Below, piece by piece: positions 1 to 7,840 of a DNA stretch of 52,564 nt. The stretch is taken from positions 1 to 52,564 of the forward strand of contig DATFXR010000152.1 of the NCBI GenBank assembly GCA_035315685.1, written 5' to 3'. A program made the translations under genes and the position numbers. Each line of letters begins with the position of its first letter. Position 1 is the first letter of the stretch. This stretch comes from QHWK01 sp035315685. GTDB taxonomy: Bacteria > Acidobacteriota > Vicinamibacteria > Vicinamibacterales > CAVVIG01. The notes beneath the pieces are model-generated. The model did no database searches and had not been told where the DNA came from. It saw only the letters and a program-made list of their open reading frames with translations.

Positions 1-260
1 GTGTAGCGGTTCGTGCGAGTCCAGTCCACAGTCGCCGCGGGTAGATTGACGAGATGCAGCGGCGGATTCGGACCCGCGGCGGTCGGCATCGAGAAGACGA
101 CACGATCGCCGACGCGCGCCGGCTCACCGTAGCTGACGAGCGACGTGCCGTCGGTAAGAAACACGCGCAGCAGTACCGGATCGTCGGCAGCGGCCGCGCG
201 CGCAGGAGTCAGGAGCACTGCCGCGAGCAGTGCGGCGATCGACGTGCGGACGTAAGTCAA
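1..260 (-). CDS. Partial secreted protein, function unknown (5' end only)
   Basis: Only the N-terminus is in the window; the gene continues past base 1. The minus strand is open from a TTG at 260 to the window edge and reads a hydrophobic export signal (residues about 3-24, ending ...TPARAAA) followed by DDPVLLRVFLTDG and SYGEPARVGDRVVFSMP, which looks like a folded beta-rich domain. No ATG or GTG is available near the signal peptide, so TTG is the best start; no clear ribosome site is seen. A candidate sigma-70 promoter lies just upstream at 300-328. The protein is probably periplasmic or secreted. I do not recognise the family and assign no function. Confidence 0.6.
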   Translation of the reverse strand, partial: MTYVRTSIAALLAAVLLTPARAAAADDPVLLRVFLTDGTSLVSYGEPARVGDRVVFSMPTAAGPNPPLHLVNLPAATVDWTRTNRY

Positions 261-299
261 GCTGAAACCGGGGGCGACGGCCCGAAAAACCGCCGATCA

Positions 300-328
300 A
301 GAGTAGTGTGCGCCGTACGCGGGGTCAA
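300..328 (-). promoter_or_regulatory. Candidate sigma-70 promoter for the partial secreted gene
   Basis: On the minus strand TTGACC (328-323) is followed after exactly 17 bases by TACTCT (305-300). The -35 matches consensus at 5 of 6 positions and the -10 at the three most conserved ones. A start point near 293 would leave a leader of about 33 bases before the TTG at 260. This rests on pattern match only. Confidence 0.35.
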
Positions 329-448
329 GCTGTGGAAATCTTGTTGAACGTTGGTGCATTTCCTGTGCACGGACTGACACGTGAAACTTTTTTTGCGCGT
401 CTCGCGCCAGATTGACCGCCGCGCGCACTGTGCGTGCGCTTTCGCGGG

Positions 449-485
449 GCGCTTCGCTTGTGAAGCGCACACTCGTGCATAGAAT
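449..485 (+). promoter_or_regulatory. Candidate promoter with overlapping 7-bp palindrome
   Basis: TTGTGA (458-463) and TAGAAT (480-485) are 16 bases apart and point at the small ORF starting at 527. A perfect inverted repeat, GCGCTTC (449-455) and GAAGCGC (462-468), overlaps the -35 box, as an operator would. The pairing is visible in the sequence; regulation is inferred. Confidence 0.35.
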
Positions 486-526
486 TTCACGCGTTCCCAG
501 CGACTTCTGCGCCCGCATCGAAGCCT

Positions 527-754
527 GTGAGTGCTGCCGTGCATCGTTACGAACAATCGATTGCAGGACGCCCCTATCTGATCGAGGTCGTCAAGGTGTC
601 GCAGGATCGCTGGCGCGCCTACATCGTGCGCATCCCCGGCGTGCCGACCGCGCTGATGCCGTTCTACGGCACGACGCCGCTCGACGCCGCCGACCAGCTG
701 TGTGACTGGCTCACGCGCGCCCACGCGCGGGCGGCCAACCCAGCCGCGGTGTAG
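527..754 (+). CDS. Small hypothetical protein (75 aa)
   Basis: A 75-residue ORF starting at GTG 527, with no signal peptide or membrane segment. It reads HRYEQSIAGRPYLIEVVKVS, then WRAYIVRIPGVPTALMPFYG, then an Ala-rich helix with CDWLTRAHARAA. The alternating hydrophobic pattern suggests a small beta-sheet followed by one helix, as in HicB-like or other small antitoxin-like folds, but no toxin partner is adjacent. It lies 10 bases before the next gene's ATG and downstream of a candidate promoter, so it may be co-transcribed with the hydrolase. Its composition looks like real protein rather than shadow reading. Function unknown. Confidence 0.55.
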   Translation: MSAAVHRYEQSIAGRPYLIEVVKVSQDRWRAYIVRIPGVPTALMPFYGTTPLDAADQLCDWLTRAHARAANPAAV

Positions 755-764
755 GATCTGAGGC

Positions 765-1796
765 ATGTACGCCTCAGCCGCGCGCATCGCCGCGCTCACG
801 GTCATCCTCGCGCTCGGAACGATCCCACTCCGCAGTCAGGAGCCGGCACAGCCCCCGCGTCAACCCGATTTCGATCGGATGCTGCAGCAGCAGGCCGAGA
901 CCGACAAGACCTGGCGCGCCGCCAGCGCGGGCGTCATGGAGATGGAGAAGATCACCTATCGCAGCCGCGCCGGCGACATCGACGTTCCCGCGTTCGTGTT
1001 CCAGCCGCTGAAACTGCGCGGCGCCAAAGGACACCCGGCGCTGGTGTGGGTGCACGAGAACATCCGCGGCCATCTCTACGAACATTACATTCCCTATATC
1101 CGCGAAGCGACGTCGAAGGGCTACATCGTCATCGCCCCGGAGTACCGCGGCAGCGTCGGCTACGGCAAGACGTTCTTCGATGCGATCGACTACGGCGGCG
1201 CCGAGGTGGACGACGTCGTGACCGCCGCGGACGTCCTGAAGACGAGATATTCGGCCGTCGATCCCGCGCGAATCGGGATCATCGGCTGGAGCCACGGCGG
1301 CATGATTACGCTGCTGTCGATCTTCCGGAACCCGACGCTGTTCAAGTCGGCGGTGGCGATGGTGCCGGTGACGAATCTCTTCCAGCGGCTCGCGTGGAAG
1401 GGCGTCGAGCGCCAGCATCAGGCGATCGACCCGGCCAACCGCTACGGCGGCCTGCCGGCCGAGCGCCACGACATCTACAGGGATCGATCGCCCCTTTATA
1501 ACGTCGACAAGCTGCAGATTCCGCTCTACGTCGCCGTCACCCGCAACGACGAGGACGTGAACATCGAAGAGGACCTACAGCTTGTAGACGCGCTGCGCGC
1601 GCGAAAAGCCGGCCTCGCCGAAACGATGATCTACGACAGCCCGCCTGGAGGTCACACCTTCGACCGCCGCGTCGATCCGAAGACGTGGCAGCCCGAAAAC
1701 ACGCGCGAGCAGCGCGATTCCTGGAACCGAGTCTGGACGTTCCTCGACTGGAATCTGGATCCATTCCATGCGGAGATGCATCCCTCGACGCGGTGA
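765..1796 (+). CDS. Exported S9/prolyl-oligopeptidase-like alpha/beta hydrolase
   Basis: A 343-aa serine hydrolase with an N-terminal Sec signal peptide (about residues 1-24, ending at LRSQEPAQ). The nucleophile elbow is GWSHGG with Ser176. The acid is in the NDEDV segment (Asp262 or Asp264) and the base is His297 in PPGGHTF, giving the Ser-Asp-His order of the dienelactone hydrolase / prolyl oligopeptidase fold. The oxyanion region PALVWVHENIRG (about residues 90-101) precedes it. It has no N-terminal propeller and is much shorter than a full S9 peptidase, so it is as likely a periplasmic esterase as a peptidase. Substrate unknown. Confidence 0.85.
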   Translation: MYASAARIAALTVILALGTIPLRSQEPAQPPRQPDFDRMLQQQAETDKTWRAASAGVMEMEKITYRSRAGDIDVPAFVFQPLKLRGAKGHPALVWVHENIRGHLYEHYIPYIREATSKGYIVIAPEYRGSVGYGKTFFDAIDYGGAEVDDVVTAADVLKTRYSAVDPARIGIIGWSHGGMITLLSIFRNPTLFKSAVAMVPVTNLFQRLAWKGVERQHQAIDPANRYGGLPAERHDIYRDRSPLYNVDKLQIPLYVAVTRNDEDVNIEEDLQLVDALRARKAGLAETMIYDSPPGGHTFDRRVDPKTWQPENTREQRDSWNRVWTFLDWNLDPFHAEMHPSTR

Positions 1797-1800
1797 GAGC

Positions 1801-1932
1801 AAAGCAACCGCAGAGCACGCAGAGACCGCAGAGATTTTCTATTTCATGGCGTCGTGCAAAGATGTCGGTAGTTGTGACATCGAGAGAAAAATTGAGCACT
1901 CCGCGAACTCTGCGGTCTCTGCGGTTGCTTTC
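1801..1932 (+). repeat. GCAACCGCAGAG-family inverted repeat, copy 1
   Basis: Left arm 1801-1833 begins AAAGCAACCGCAGAG and contains an extra 9-base CACGCAGAG unit. Right arm 1909-1932 is the complement, ending GCGGTTGCTTT. The spacer is AT-richer than its surroundings. The right arm is translated as part of the asparaginase signal peptide. Related copies lie at 7743, 17407 and 23677. Confidence 0.8.
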
Positions 1933-2986
1933 CCTCTGCGCTCTCTGCCTGCTCTGCGCTCTCCCTGCGTCAGCGCAACCGCGGGTGCGCCTGGTTGCGA
2001 CCGGCGGCACGATCTCGAATCGCACCGGCGGACGGCTGACCGCAGAAGACCTGGTCAACGCGATGCCGGGGATCGAGCAGTACGCGAAGCCTGAGTACGA
2101 GCAGTTCGCCAACGTCGCCAGCAGCCAGCTGACGCTCGAACAGTGGCTCGGTCTTTCCAAGCGAATCAATGAGCTGCTCGCCACCGAGAGCGAGCTCGGC
2201 GGCGTCGTGGTCACCAGTGGCACCGACACGCTCGAGGAAACCGCGTACTTCCTCAATCTCACGGTGCGCAGCGACAAGCCGGTGGTCGTCGTCGGATCGA
2301 TGCGCAATCCGAGCACGCTCGGCTACGAAGGCGCCGCGAACCTGCTCGAGGGGTTCCGTGTGGCGGCATCGCCCGACGCGCGCGGCAAGGGCGTGCTGGT
2401 CGTGCTCAACGACGAAATCAACGCTGCCCGCGAGGTGACCAAGACCGACGCGCTTCGGCTGAGCACGTTTCAGTCACGCCCGTACGGCGTCCTCGGTGTC
2501 GTGGACGCCGATCGCGTCGTGTTCTACCGATCGCCGGTGAAGCGGCATACGGCGAAGAGCGAGTTCGACGTTCGATCGGTGACGGCGCTGCCGCGCGTCG
2601 ACGTCATCCTCGTCTACCAGGGGGCCGACGGCGATCTCGTCCAGGCCGCCGTCGATCGCGGTGCGAAGGGAATCGTCATCGCCGGCGCCGGCGCTGGAGC
2701 ACTCAGCGGCACGCAGCGCGAAGGCGAGCTCTACGCCGTGCGGAAGGGCGCCATCGTCGTCACGACGACCAGAACCGGGAGCGGGCGGATCGCGCCGCCG
2801 CGACGCAATCCCAATGCGCCGGTCCAACCGCCCGGCGGAGGTGGGAACACACTCACACCCGAGGAGCAGCGCCGGTTCGTTGCTGGCGAAGATCTGCTGC
2901 CGGTCAAGGCACGCGTGCTGCTGATGCTCGCGTTGACGAAGACGAGCGATCCCGCCGAGATCCAGCGGATGTTCACGGAGTACTAG
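1862..2986 (+). CDS. ansB: Secreted type II L-asparaginase
   Basis: Hydrolyses L-asparagine to aspartate and ammonia, here in the periplasm. The 374-aa protein has a Sec signal peptide ending ...LPASAQP. The catalytic set of the bacterial type II family is present: ATGGTIS with Thr47 (equivalent to Thr12 of the E. coli enzyme), SGTDTLEE with Thr121 and Asp122 (Thr89/Asp90), and EVTKTDA with Lys194 (Lys162). A Pro/Gly-rich insertion follows TRTGSGR near the C-terminus. ATG 1862 is chosen; a TTG at 1892 in the same frame would give a shorter and equally good signal peptide. The frame is open further upstream, but those codons lie in the previous gene. The signal peptide is partly encoded by an inverted-repeat arm (1909-1932). 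Confidence 0.92.
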   Translation: MSVVVTSREKLSTPRTLRSLRLLSLCALCLLCALPASAQPRVRLVATGGTISNRTGGRLTAEDLVNAMPGIEQYAKPEYEQFANVASSQLTLEQWLGLSKRINELLATESELGGVVVTSGTDTLEETAYFLNLTVRSDKPVVVVGSMRNPSTLGYEGAANLLEGFRVAASPDARGKGVLVVLNDEINAAREVTKTDALRLSTFQSRPYGVLGVVDADRVVFYRSPVKRHTAKSEFDVRSVTALPRVDVILVYQGADGDLVQAAVDRGAKGIVIAGAGAGALSGTQREGELYAVRKGAIVVTTTRTGSGRIAPPRRNPNAPVQPPGGGGNTLTPEEQRRFVAGEDLLPVKARVLLMLALTKTSDPAEIQRMFTEY

Positions 2987-3006
2987 ACGACAGAGTGTGA
3001 GTGTGT

Positions 3007-3053
3007 GGGCCCGTGGGTTGGGTTGGGGGGACTATGGGTCCCCCCACGAGCCC
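3007..3053. terminator. G/C-rich stem-loop between convergent genes
   Basis: A perfect 8-bp stem, GGGGGGAC (3025-3032) with GTCCCCCC (3038-3045), has a 5-base loop. An outer near-perfect pairing of 3007-3017 with 3043-3053 competes with it. It lies between the 3' ends of the asparaginase (plus) and the GNAT gene (minus), so it could end transcription from both sides. No U-tract is present. Confidence 0.5.
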
Positions 3054-3077
3054 TGTGGACCCATCGGTCCCGCACCT

Positions 3078-3566
3078 CTAGGACAGCCGCTTCTCGAACC
3101 AGTGGTGCGCGTACGGTTCCGAGTTGAACGCTTCGACCTCGACGTAGCCCGATCGTCGGTACAGCGCGATCGCCGCTCGCAGCGTGCGGTTGGTCTCGAG
3201 CCGCACGACCGTCGCGCCGGATGCGCGCGCGTACTGTTCGAGCTCCTGCAGGAGACGGCGTCCGACTCCGAACCCGCGTGCCGCCGGCGCGATCCACATC
3301 CGCTTCAATTCGGCCGGCGCGTCGCCGTGGAATTTGAGCGCGCCGCAGCCGACCGGCTCGCCGCGCAGGCGCGCGATCAACAACGCGCCCGCCGGCGGCA
3401 TGAGCTCGTGGGCGTCGGCGGTGATGCTGAGCGCCGGATCGAATCCGGCCTCGAAGCGCTCGTCGAGCTCGGCGAAGTACTGGCCGAGGCACCACCTCGC
3501 ATCAGCGGTCGTCGGATCTTCGAGCGAGAACTGCACGATCGACGCATCGCCGGCGAGCGCGCTCAT
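3078..3566 (-). CDS. GNAT-family N-acetyltransferase
   Basis: A 162-aa cytoplasmic acetyl-CoA-dependent acetyltransferase. The acetyl-CoA loop is RGFGVGRRLL (about residues 96-105), preceded by the beta-strand AELKRMWIAPA and followed by TVVRLETNRTLRAAIALYRRSGYVEVEAF, the classic end of the fold. Its ATG shares bases with the stop of the anti-sigma gene (ATGA at 3566-3563), so it is the last gene of the sigma operon and probably translationally coupled. The acceptor substrate cannot be deduced. Confidence 0.88.
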   Translation of the reverse strand: MSALAGDASIVQFSLEDPTTADARWCLGQYFAELDERFEAGFDPALSITADAHELMPPAGALLIARLRGEPVGCGALKFHGDAPAELKRMWIAPAARGFGVGRRLLQELEQYARASGATVVRLETNRTLRAAIALYRRSGYVEVEAFNSEPYAHHWFEKRLS

Positions 3567-4753
3567 TGCCGTATGCCAGCCGGCCGCCAGGTCTTGCCGC
3601 CGTCGCCGGTGGCGAACGTCCGGCCGTCGGCGGCGGTCACTGCTGCGTTCACGGCATCCGATGCACGGATGGAGATGAGATCGATCTCCTCACGAAACGC
3701 GACACGCTGCCAGCTGCGGCCGTCCCGCGAAAGCACGATCGTGCCGCCCGATCCCACGAGCCAGCAGATCGCCGGCGACGGCGCCGCGCCGGCCGCCAGC
3801 AGCACCGGCACGCCCGTCGATTGCGTCTGCCACGTCGTGCCGCCGTCAACCGATCGATCGACGCTGCCAGCGGTCACGATTCGCCAGCGGACGTTCGGAT
3901 CTGGCGACACGATTTGAAACGGGACTGCCGCCGCTTTGCCGAATGCCTGACCGCGTGCGGTGGACGCTGAAGCGTCGAGCATCGCGCGCGCCGGCGCACG
4001 CAGGGCGAGCGGGGCCGCGATGTTCGCCTGTGGCGCCGCTCCGGCCGCAGCCTGCGGGGACGCATCAGCTCGCGGCGCCTCGGCAGGAGGCGGCGGCGCC
4101 GGCTGCGCCGGCGCGGCAACAGCAGGCGGTGAACCGGCGGGCGGCGAAACGGGAACGGTCTCGCGCAGTTCCTTTGGCGCGGCGTCCGCTTCCGCGCGCG
4201 CCGTCGCGTCGAATTGCCGGGCCCGTGACCCCCCGGCGTCACGCCGCTCGCCGGCAGCCGGCAGAGCACGGCGCGGCGCGACGGCTGACGCGGGAGACGA
4301 TTGATCGCTCTCGCGCTTTGCGTCGGTGGACGCCAGACGATCGGTAGCCGCCGTCGGTGCGGTGGCGGCCGGAGCAGAGTCGGGCGGCGTCGCGGCTGCC
4401 GCGGCCGGCGCCGGTTGAGCCGCCGCGAACCGCTCGCTCCGCGACGTGTCCACGTTGATCCAGACGACGACGGCAGTTGCCGCGACGGCGAGTGGCACGA
4501 GCCAGTTGAACGCCGACGACCGCCACCAGGTGCGCTGCGGCGCCGGCGGCATCGTTCGCGTCATCGCCGCCAGCAGCGCCTGGCAGCGCGCGCAGTCTGC
4601 GGCGTGCGACTCGACGGCCGTGCGTTCGCGCGCGCTCAGCGTGCCGTCGGACCACGCAGCCAGCGTCTCGGTGTCGAGGCACGACGGCGCCGAACCCGGC
4701 GTCATGGCGCCGCGCAGCGTCTCGCGCAGCAGTCGTGGGGGAACGTCACTCAT
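3563..4753 (-). CDS. Membrane anti-sigma factor with YCF48-like C-terminal domain
   Basis: A 396-aa predicted regulator of the sigma factor encoded just upstream. The N-terminus carries a zinc-binding anti-sigma motif, His50-x3-Cys54-x2-Cys57. One transmembrane helix covers about residues 83-100. A long Ala/Pro-rich low-complexity region (about 105-260) follows, and residues about 275-396 resemble YCF48/BNR-type propeller blades (GSGGTIVLSRDGRSW, ATGDGGKTWRPAG). The cytoplasmic zinc finger would bind the sigma factor and the periplasmic domain would sense a signal. The start overlaps the sigma stop by 8 bases. YCF48 in plants and cyanobacteria is a photosystem II assembly factor; here only the fold is implied. 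Confidence 0.85.
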   Translation of the reverse strand: MSDVPPRLLRETLRGAMTPGSAPSCLDTETLAAWSDGTLSARERTAVESHAADCARCQALLAAMTRTMPPAPQRTWWRSSAFNWLVPLAVAATAVVVWINVDTSRSERFAAAQPAPAAAAATPPDSAPAATAPTAATDRLASTDAKRESDQSSPASAVAPRRALPAAGERRDAGGSRARQFDATARAEADAAPKELRETVPVSPPAGSPPAVAAPAQPAPPPPAEAPRADASPQAAAGAAPQANIAAPLALRAPARAMLDASASTARGQAFGKAAAVPFQIVSPDPNVRWRIVTAGSVDRSVDGGTTWQTQSTGVPVLLAAGAAPSPAICWLVGSGGTIVLSRDGRSWQRVAFREEIDLISIRASDAVNAAVTAADGRTFATGDGGKTWRPAGIRQ

Positions 4754-5417
4754 AGATGACCTGCTTCAGATCCAGCGGGCCGGGATCGTCGGCCACCGAC
4801 GCGAAGCACGCCGCGATCTGTTCGTCGCTCAACCGCGCCTCGTGCCGGAGTTGCCGCTCGATCTCGCGCCGGATCGCGACACGCGTGCGCGCCAGCTGGC
4901 GCGACGCGGTCGCCTCGCTCTCCTTCATGATGCGTCCGGTCTCCGCCAGCGTCAGCTCCTGGACGTAGTAGCAGCCGAGACGTAATCGGTCGCGCGCCGT
5001 CAGCATCGCGACGGCGCACGCGAGCGCCCGGTGCACGAGACCGACATAGCGCGCACGATCCGGATCGGGCGACTCGCTCGGCGCGGGCGGCTCTTCGTCG
5101 GGAAGCGGCTCGGCGTTGCGCTGGCCGCGCAACCGATCCACGTAGCGCTGTGCGAGCACGGCGCGGAGCCACGTCGCCAGACTGCTGCGCCCCTGGTAGT
5201 ACCGGAACAGCGACTGCCGCTCACCGTCGCCGCTCTTCAGACCGTAGAGATCGGCATACAGCGAGTCGGCCAGCTCGCGCGCGCCCTGCGTGCGATCCAG
5301 CGCGTCGGCGGCGCGATACAGAAGCGGCCGGTAGTCGCGGACGAACCTCTCCCACGCGTGCTCGTCTCCCTCGGCACACAGTCGTGCAAGCTCGAGATCG
5401 GCGGCGTGAGCGCCCAC
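4746..5417 (-). CDS. ECF-like sigma-70 family RNA polymerase sigma factor
   Basis: A 223-aa sigma factor starting at GTG 5417. Region 2 is seen in ELARLCAEGDEHAWERFVRDYRPLL and in SLATWLRAVLAQRYVDRLRG. Region 4 is seen in LTARDRLRLGCYYVQELTLAETGRIM with its helix-turn-helix SEATASRQLARTRVAI. The frame is open upstream to 5540, but those codons lie inside the DUF2330 gene; GTG 5417 follows a GGAGG by 13 bases and removes the overlap. The anti-sigma gene follows with an 8-base overlap, a typical sigma/anti-sigma pair. Target promoters are unknown. Confidence 0.85.
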   Translation of the reverse strand: MGAHAADLELARLCAEGDEHAWERFVRDYRPLLYRAADALDRTQGARELADSLYADLYGLKSGDGERQSLFRYYQGRSSLATWLRAVLAQRYVDRLRGQRNAEPLPDEEPPAPSESPDPDRARYVGLVHRALACAVAMLTARDRLRLGCYYVQELTLAETGRIMKESEATASRQLARTRVAIRREIERQLRHEARLSDEQIAACFASVADDPGPLDLKQVIYE

Positions 5418-5454
5418 GTGCAGCCGGCCACCTCCGTCAGTCAGTACTTCTTTA

Positions 5455-6780
5455 TCACTTCTTCCAGATTCTTTCCCACCATGCCGGTTCCGGCTGCGCC
5501 GCGCGCTCCGGCCCGATCTTCCTCCGTATCTCCGCCACATTCCATCCGGTCAGACGAGCCAGCTGCTCGGCCTCGCTGGCATGGCGTTCGGCGACCGCCT
5601 GCCGGTAGGTCGCCGCTTCGCTGCAGGTGTCCGCGCCAGTCCAGGCGTGACGCAGCACGTAGCGCCCCTGGAAGTTCGCACGGTCGGCGGTCTCCTGGAA
5701 CACCAGATCCTCGGGAAAGTGCGCGTTGTCGTAGCGCACGTGCAGCCGGGTCAGGAACACCTCCGGCGGAGCGCCGGCGCCACGGTCTGCCCAGAAGACG
5801 CCGAGGCGCCGCAGCTCGTCGCTCGACAGCGGATCGGCGGCGCAGGGATCGCACCACCGCATGTCCCAGGCGTACTCGGTGAACACGGCGTGGCCGTTCT
5901 GGCTCTCCACCTGCCGGGTGAACATCGCCTTGTAGAAGGCGCCGAACTCGTTCGACTGCTTCAGGTAGACCGGAAGATCCATGTCGGCCGGCAGTTTCAT
6001 GGTGCGATAGTTCGTCGTCTCGACGCGGCCCTTGCGCGTCAGCGCAAACACGAACAGATCCTGCGAACCCTTTGCGTTGACCATGCCGAGACGGATCGGC
6101 AGCATGAACTTCGGCGACTCGTACGCAACCTGCAGCGGCCGGAGATAGGTGAACCCGAGCTTCGCGTGCTCGGCGAGGTTCACTTTGGCGACGAAGAACC
6201 GCATGTTCTGCTTCAGGTAGCTCGCGATCACCTCGGAGGCGCCGGCGGGAATCTTGTAGCCGTTCTCGCGCAGCCACTGCTCCAGGCCGGCGCTCTCCTG
6301 GGCGGAGAGGATCAGGATGTCGTACTCGCCGACCGTGTACTGCGCCTCGATGGTGACGCCCAGCGCCCTGGCGCGCGGCGCAGCCATATCCATCTGCGGG
6401 GCGGCGGCGGCCATTGGCGCCCGCATCGCCATCATGTACTCGCGCCGCGCACACGGATCCTGATCGAAGTATTCGACGAGGCGCGGCGCCGAGTACGCGT
6501 CCACGTGATCGACCAGCGCCTTCTCGCCGACGTGAATCTGGTCGCGCTTGAGGAAGGTCGGCACCGGAATCACGACCGCGAACTCCCTCGGCTCACCCTC
6601 GAAGTCGTTCGCCATCGTCATCACCGTGCGATCGCCGTCACGCACGAGTACGACCTGCGACGCCTTGTTGAACAGCTTCGTATCGGCCTTGGACACGTAG
6701 AACCCGCAGAAGCCCAAGATCGTCGGCGACGACCAGGCAACGAGCGACATCAGGGTTGCGGTGAAGAACATGCGTCTCAT
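5455..6780 (-). CDS. DUF2330 exported protein
   Basis: A 441-aa protein with a signal peptide (MRRMFFTATLMSLVAWSSP...), followed by GFCGFYVSKADTKLFNKASQV and VVLVRDGDRTVMTMANDFEGEP, the hallmark start of DUF2330. ATG 6780 is chosen because AAGGAG lies 9 bases before it; an upstream ATG at 6825 in frame lacks this. The C-terminus (EQLARLTGWNVAEIRRKIG, then WWERIWKK) is basic and aromatic. It lies 38 bases before the sigma gene, and its upstream neighbour is the RnfD-like protein on the same strand. Biochemical role unknown; the protein should be periplasmic or membrane-attached. Confidence 0.85.
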   Translation of the reverse strand: MRRMFFTATLMSLVAWSSPTILGFCGFYVSKADTKLFNKASQVVLVRDGDRTVMTMANDFEGEPREFAVVIPVPTFLKRDQIHVGEKALVDHVDAYSAPRLVEYFDQDPCARREYMMAMRAPMAAAAPQMDMAAPRARALGVTIEAQYTVGEYDILILSAQESAGLEQWLRENGYKIPAGASEVIASYLKQNMRFFVAKVNLAEHAKLGFTYLRPLQVAYESPKFMLPIRLGMVNAKGSQDLFVFALTRKGRVETTNYRTMKLPADMDLPVYLKQSNEFGAFYKAMFTRQVESQNGHAVFTEYAWDMRWCDPCAADPLSSDELRRLGVFWADRGAGAPPEVFLTRLHVRYDNAHFPEDLVFQETADRANFQGRYVLRHAWTGADTCSEAATYRQAVAERHASEAEQLARLTGWNVAEIRRKIGPERAAQPEPAWWERIWKK

Positions 6781-6825
6781 GATCAATGGCTCCTTCAAAA
6801 TGCGTGATTCGAGAATTGGGTTCAC

Positions 6826-6860
6826 GAATTCCGAATTCCAAATTCCTAATTCCTAATTGG
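6826..6860 (-). repeat. 7-bp tandem repeat (five units of NAATTCC)
   Basis: Units GAATTCC, GAATTCC, AAATTCC, TAATTCC and TAATTGG run head to tail in the 91-base gap between the RnfD-like and DUF2330 genes. The array is AT-rich in a GC-rich genome. It could affect spacing or promoter activity for the DUF2330-sigma operon. Confidence 0.7.
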
Positions 6861-6871
6861 CGTTGCGGATC

Positions 6872-7690
6872 CTATGCGGCCCGCAGGACCGCAGGCGCCG
6901 CCGATCGCGTCGTGTCCCACGCGTACCGCAATCCCGGCGCGACGCGATCGATCAGTGGCACGAGCGTCGAGCAGGCGGCGAGCGACCAGAGCAGGCCGTT
7001 TGTTCTGAACAGCGAGAACTGCACGTACCACGCGCCGAAGGCAACGAGCGCCGCGAACAACACGCGCCCGGTCCGCGAGTCGGGCGTCGTCTTCGGATCG
7101 GAGATCATGAAGAACGTGAAGAGCAGCAGCGCGCCGCTCTCGAGCCGGTGCAGCGGAATCACCAGCGGCTCGCCCAGATACAGCGATCGCCCGAACAGAA
7201 GAGCGCAATAGAAGACGATGAACGCGTAGGTGACGTCGGACCGCGCCGCGCGGTTCACCACCAGCGAACCGGCACATGCCATGAGGAACGCGAACAGTGC
7301 CGCCGCGCCCCACTGGCCCGGTGACACCCAGACCTGATCGGTCAGCAGCAGCATCGCGACGATGCCGCCGTTGGTCGGGTTGAAGACGTGTTTGCCGCGG
7401 AAGCGAATCAGCGATTTGCTGACGATTGTGGTCACCGCTGCCAGCGCGGCCAGTTCCGGGTGGTTGGTGCGGAGCAGCAGGCACAGCGACAAACCGGAGA
7501 TCAGGGCGCTGCGCGCGCTCAGTCGAAACGGCGGCCCGCCAACCAGACGATCACAGATCCGTTGGGTGACCAGGACGGTCGCCAGCAGCAGGACGACCCT
7601 CGCAATGGTGATGTCGAAGTCGAGCCACGCCATCCCGTAGACGAGCAGCGACGCGAGAGTGCCAATTTGATACAGGCGCGGATCGGCCAT
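6872..7690 (-). CDS. RnfD/NqrB-like integral membrane protein
   Basis: A 272-aa protein with about eight to nine hydrophobic helices. It resembles the D subunit of Rnf and the B subunit of Na+-pumping NADH:quinone reductase, through RFRGKHVFNPTNGGI and FFMISDPKTTPDSRTGRVLFA, both conserved in that family. The usual flavin-attachment Ser/Thr-Gly-Ala-Thr motif is not obvious, and no other rnf or nqr gene is nearby, so it is a solitary paralogue rather than part of a full pump. ATG 7690 is preferred: AGAGGAG lies upstream, whereas earlier in-frame starts fall in repeat sequence. The downstream gene is DUF2330, so a paired function is possible. Confidence 0.75.
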   Translation of the reverse strand: MADPRLYQIGTLASLLVYGMAWLDFDITIARVVLLLATVLVTQRICDRLVGGPPFRLSARSALISGLSLCLLLRTNHPELAALAAVTTIVSKSLIRFRGKHVFNPTNGGIVAMLLLTDQVWVSPGQWGAAALFAFLMACAGSLVVNRAARSDVTYAFIVFYCALLFGRSLYLGEPLVIPLHRLESGALLLFTFFMISDPKTTPDSRTGRVLFAALVAFGAWYVQFSLFRTNGLLWSLAACSTLVPLIDRVAPGLRYAWDTTRSAAPAVLRAA

Positions 7691-7742
7691 GCCAGAAGCT
7701 CCTCTGGCCATAGAACGATCTCGCCGGGTTTTCTTGCACGGC

Positions 7743-7774
7743 AAGCAACCGCAGAGAACGCTGAGCACGCAGAG
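7743..7774 (+). repeat. GCAACCGCAGAG-family repeat, copy 2 (single arm)
   Basis: AAGCAACCGCAGAGAACG is followed by CTGAGCACGCAGAG, matching the left arm of the copies at 1801 and 17407. No right arm follows; instead the 22-bp hairpin at 7775 starts directly at its end. Confidence 0.7.
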
Positions 7775-7832
7775 AATGGGGTCGGGAAGGGTTTTTCCTG
7801 AAGATCATCCAAAAACCCTTCCCGACCCCATT
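7775..7832. terminator. Perfect 22-bp hairpin of the GGGGTCGGGAAGGGTTT family, copy 1
   Basis: Arms 7775-7796 and 7811-7832 are exact complements, with a 14-base loop. The core GGGGTCGGGAAGGGTTT is shared with the hairpin at 13958, but the outer bases differ (AAT/ATT here) and still pair. It lies just past the stop of the TonB receptor (minus) and ends in a T-run on either strand, so it probably works as a terminator. Confidence 0.75.
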
Positions 7833-7840
7833 CGATATGC

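Noticed and set aside
1685..1861. Asparaginase start at 1685
   Set aside because: The first 59 codons lie within the 3' end of the hydrolase gene and the repeat; the signal peptide begins well downstream.
5418..5540. Longer sigma factor starting at 5540
   Set aside because: It would overlap the DUF2330 gene by 86 bases, and the added residues are Arg/Gly-rich shadow sequence.
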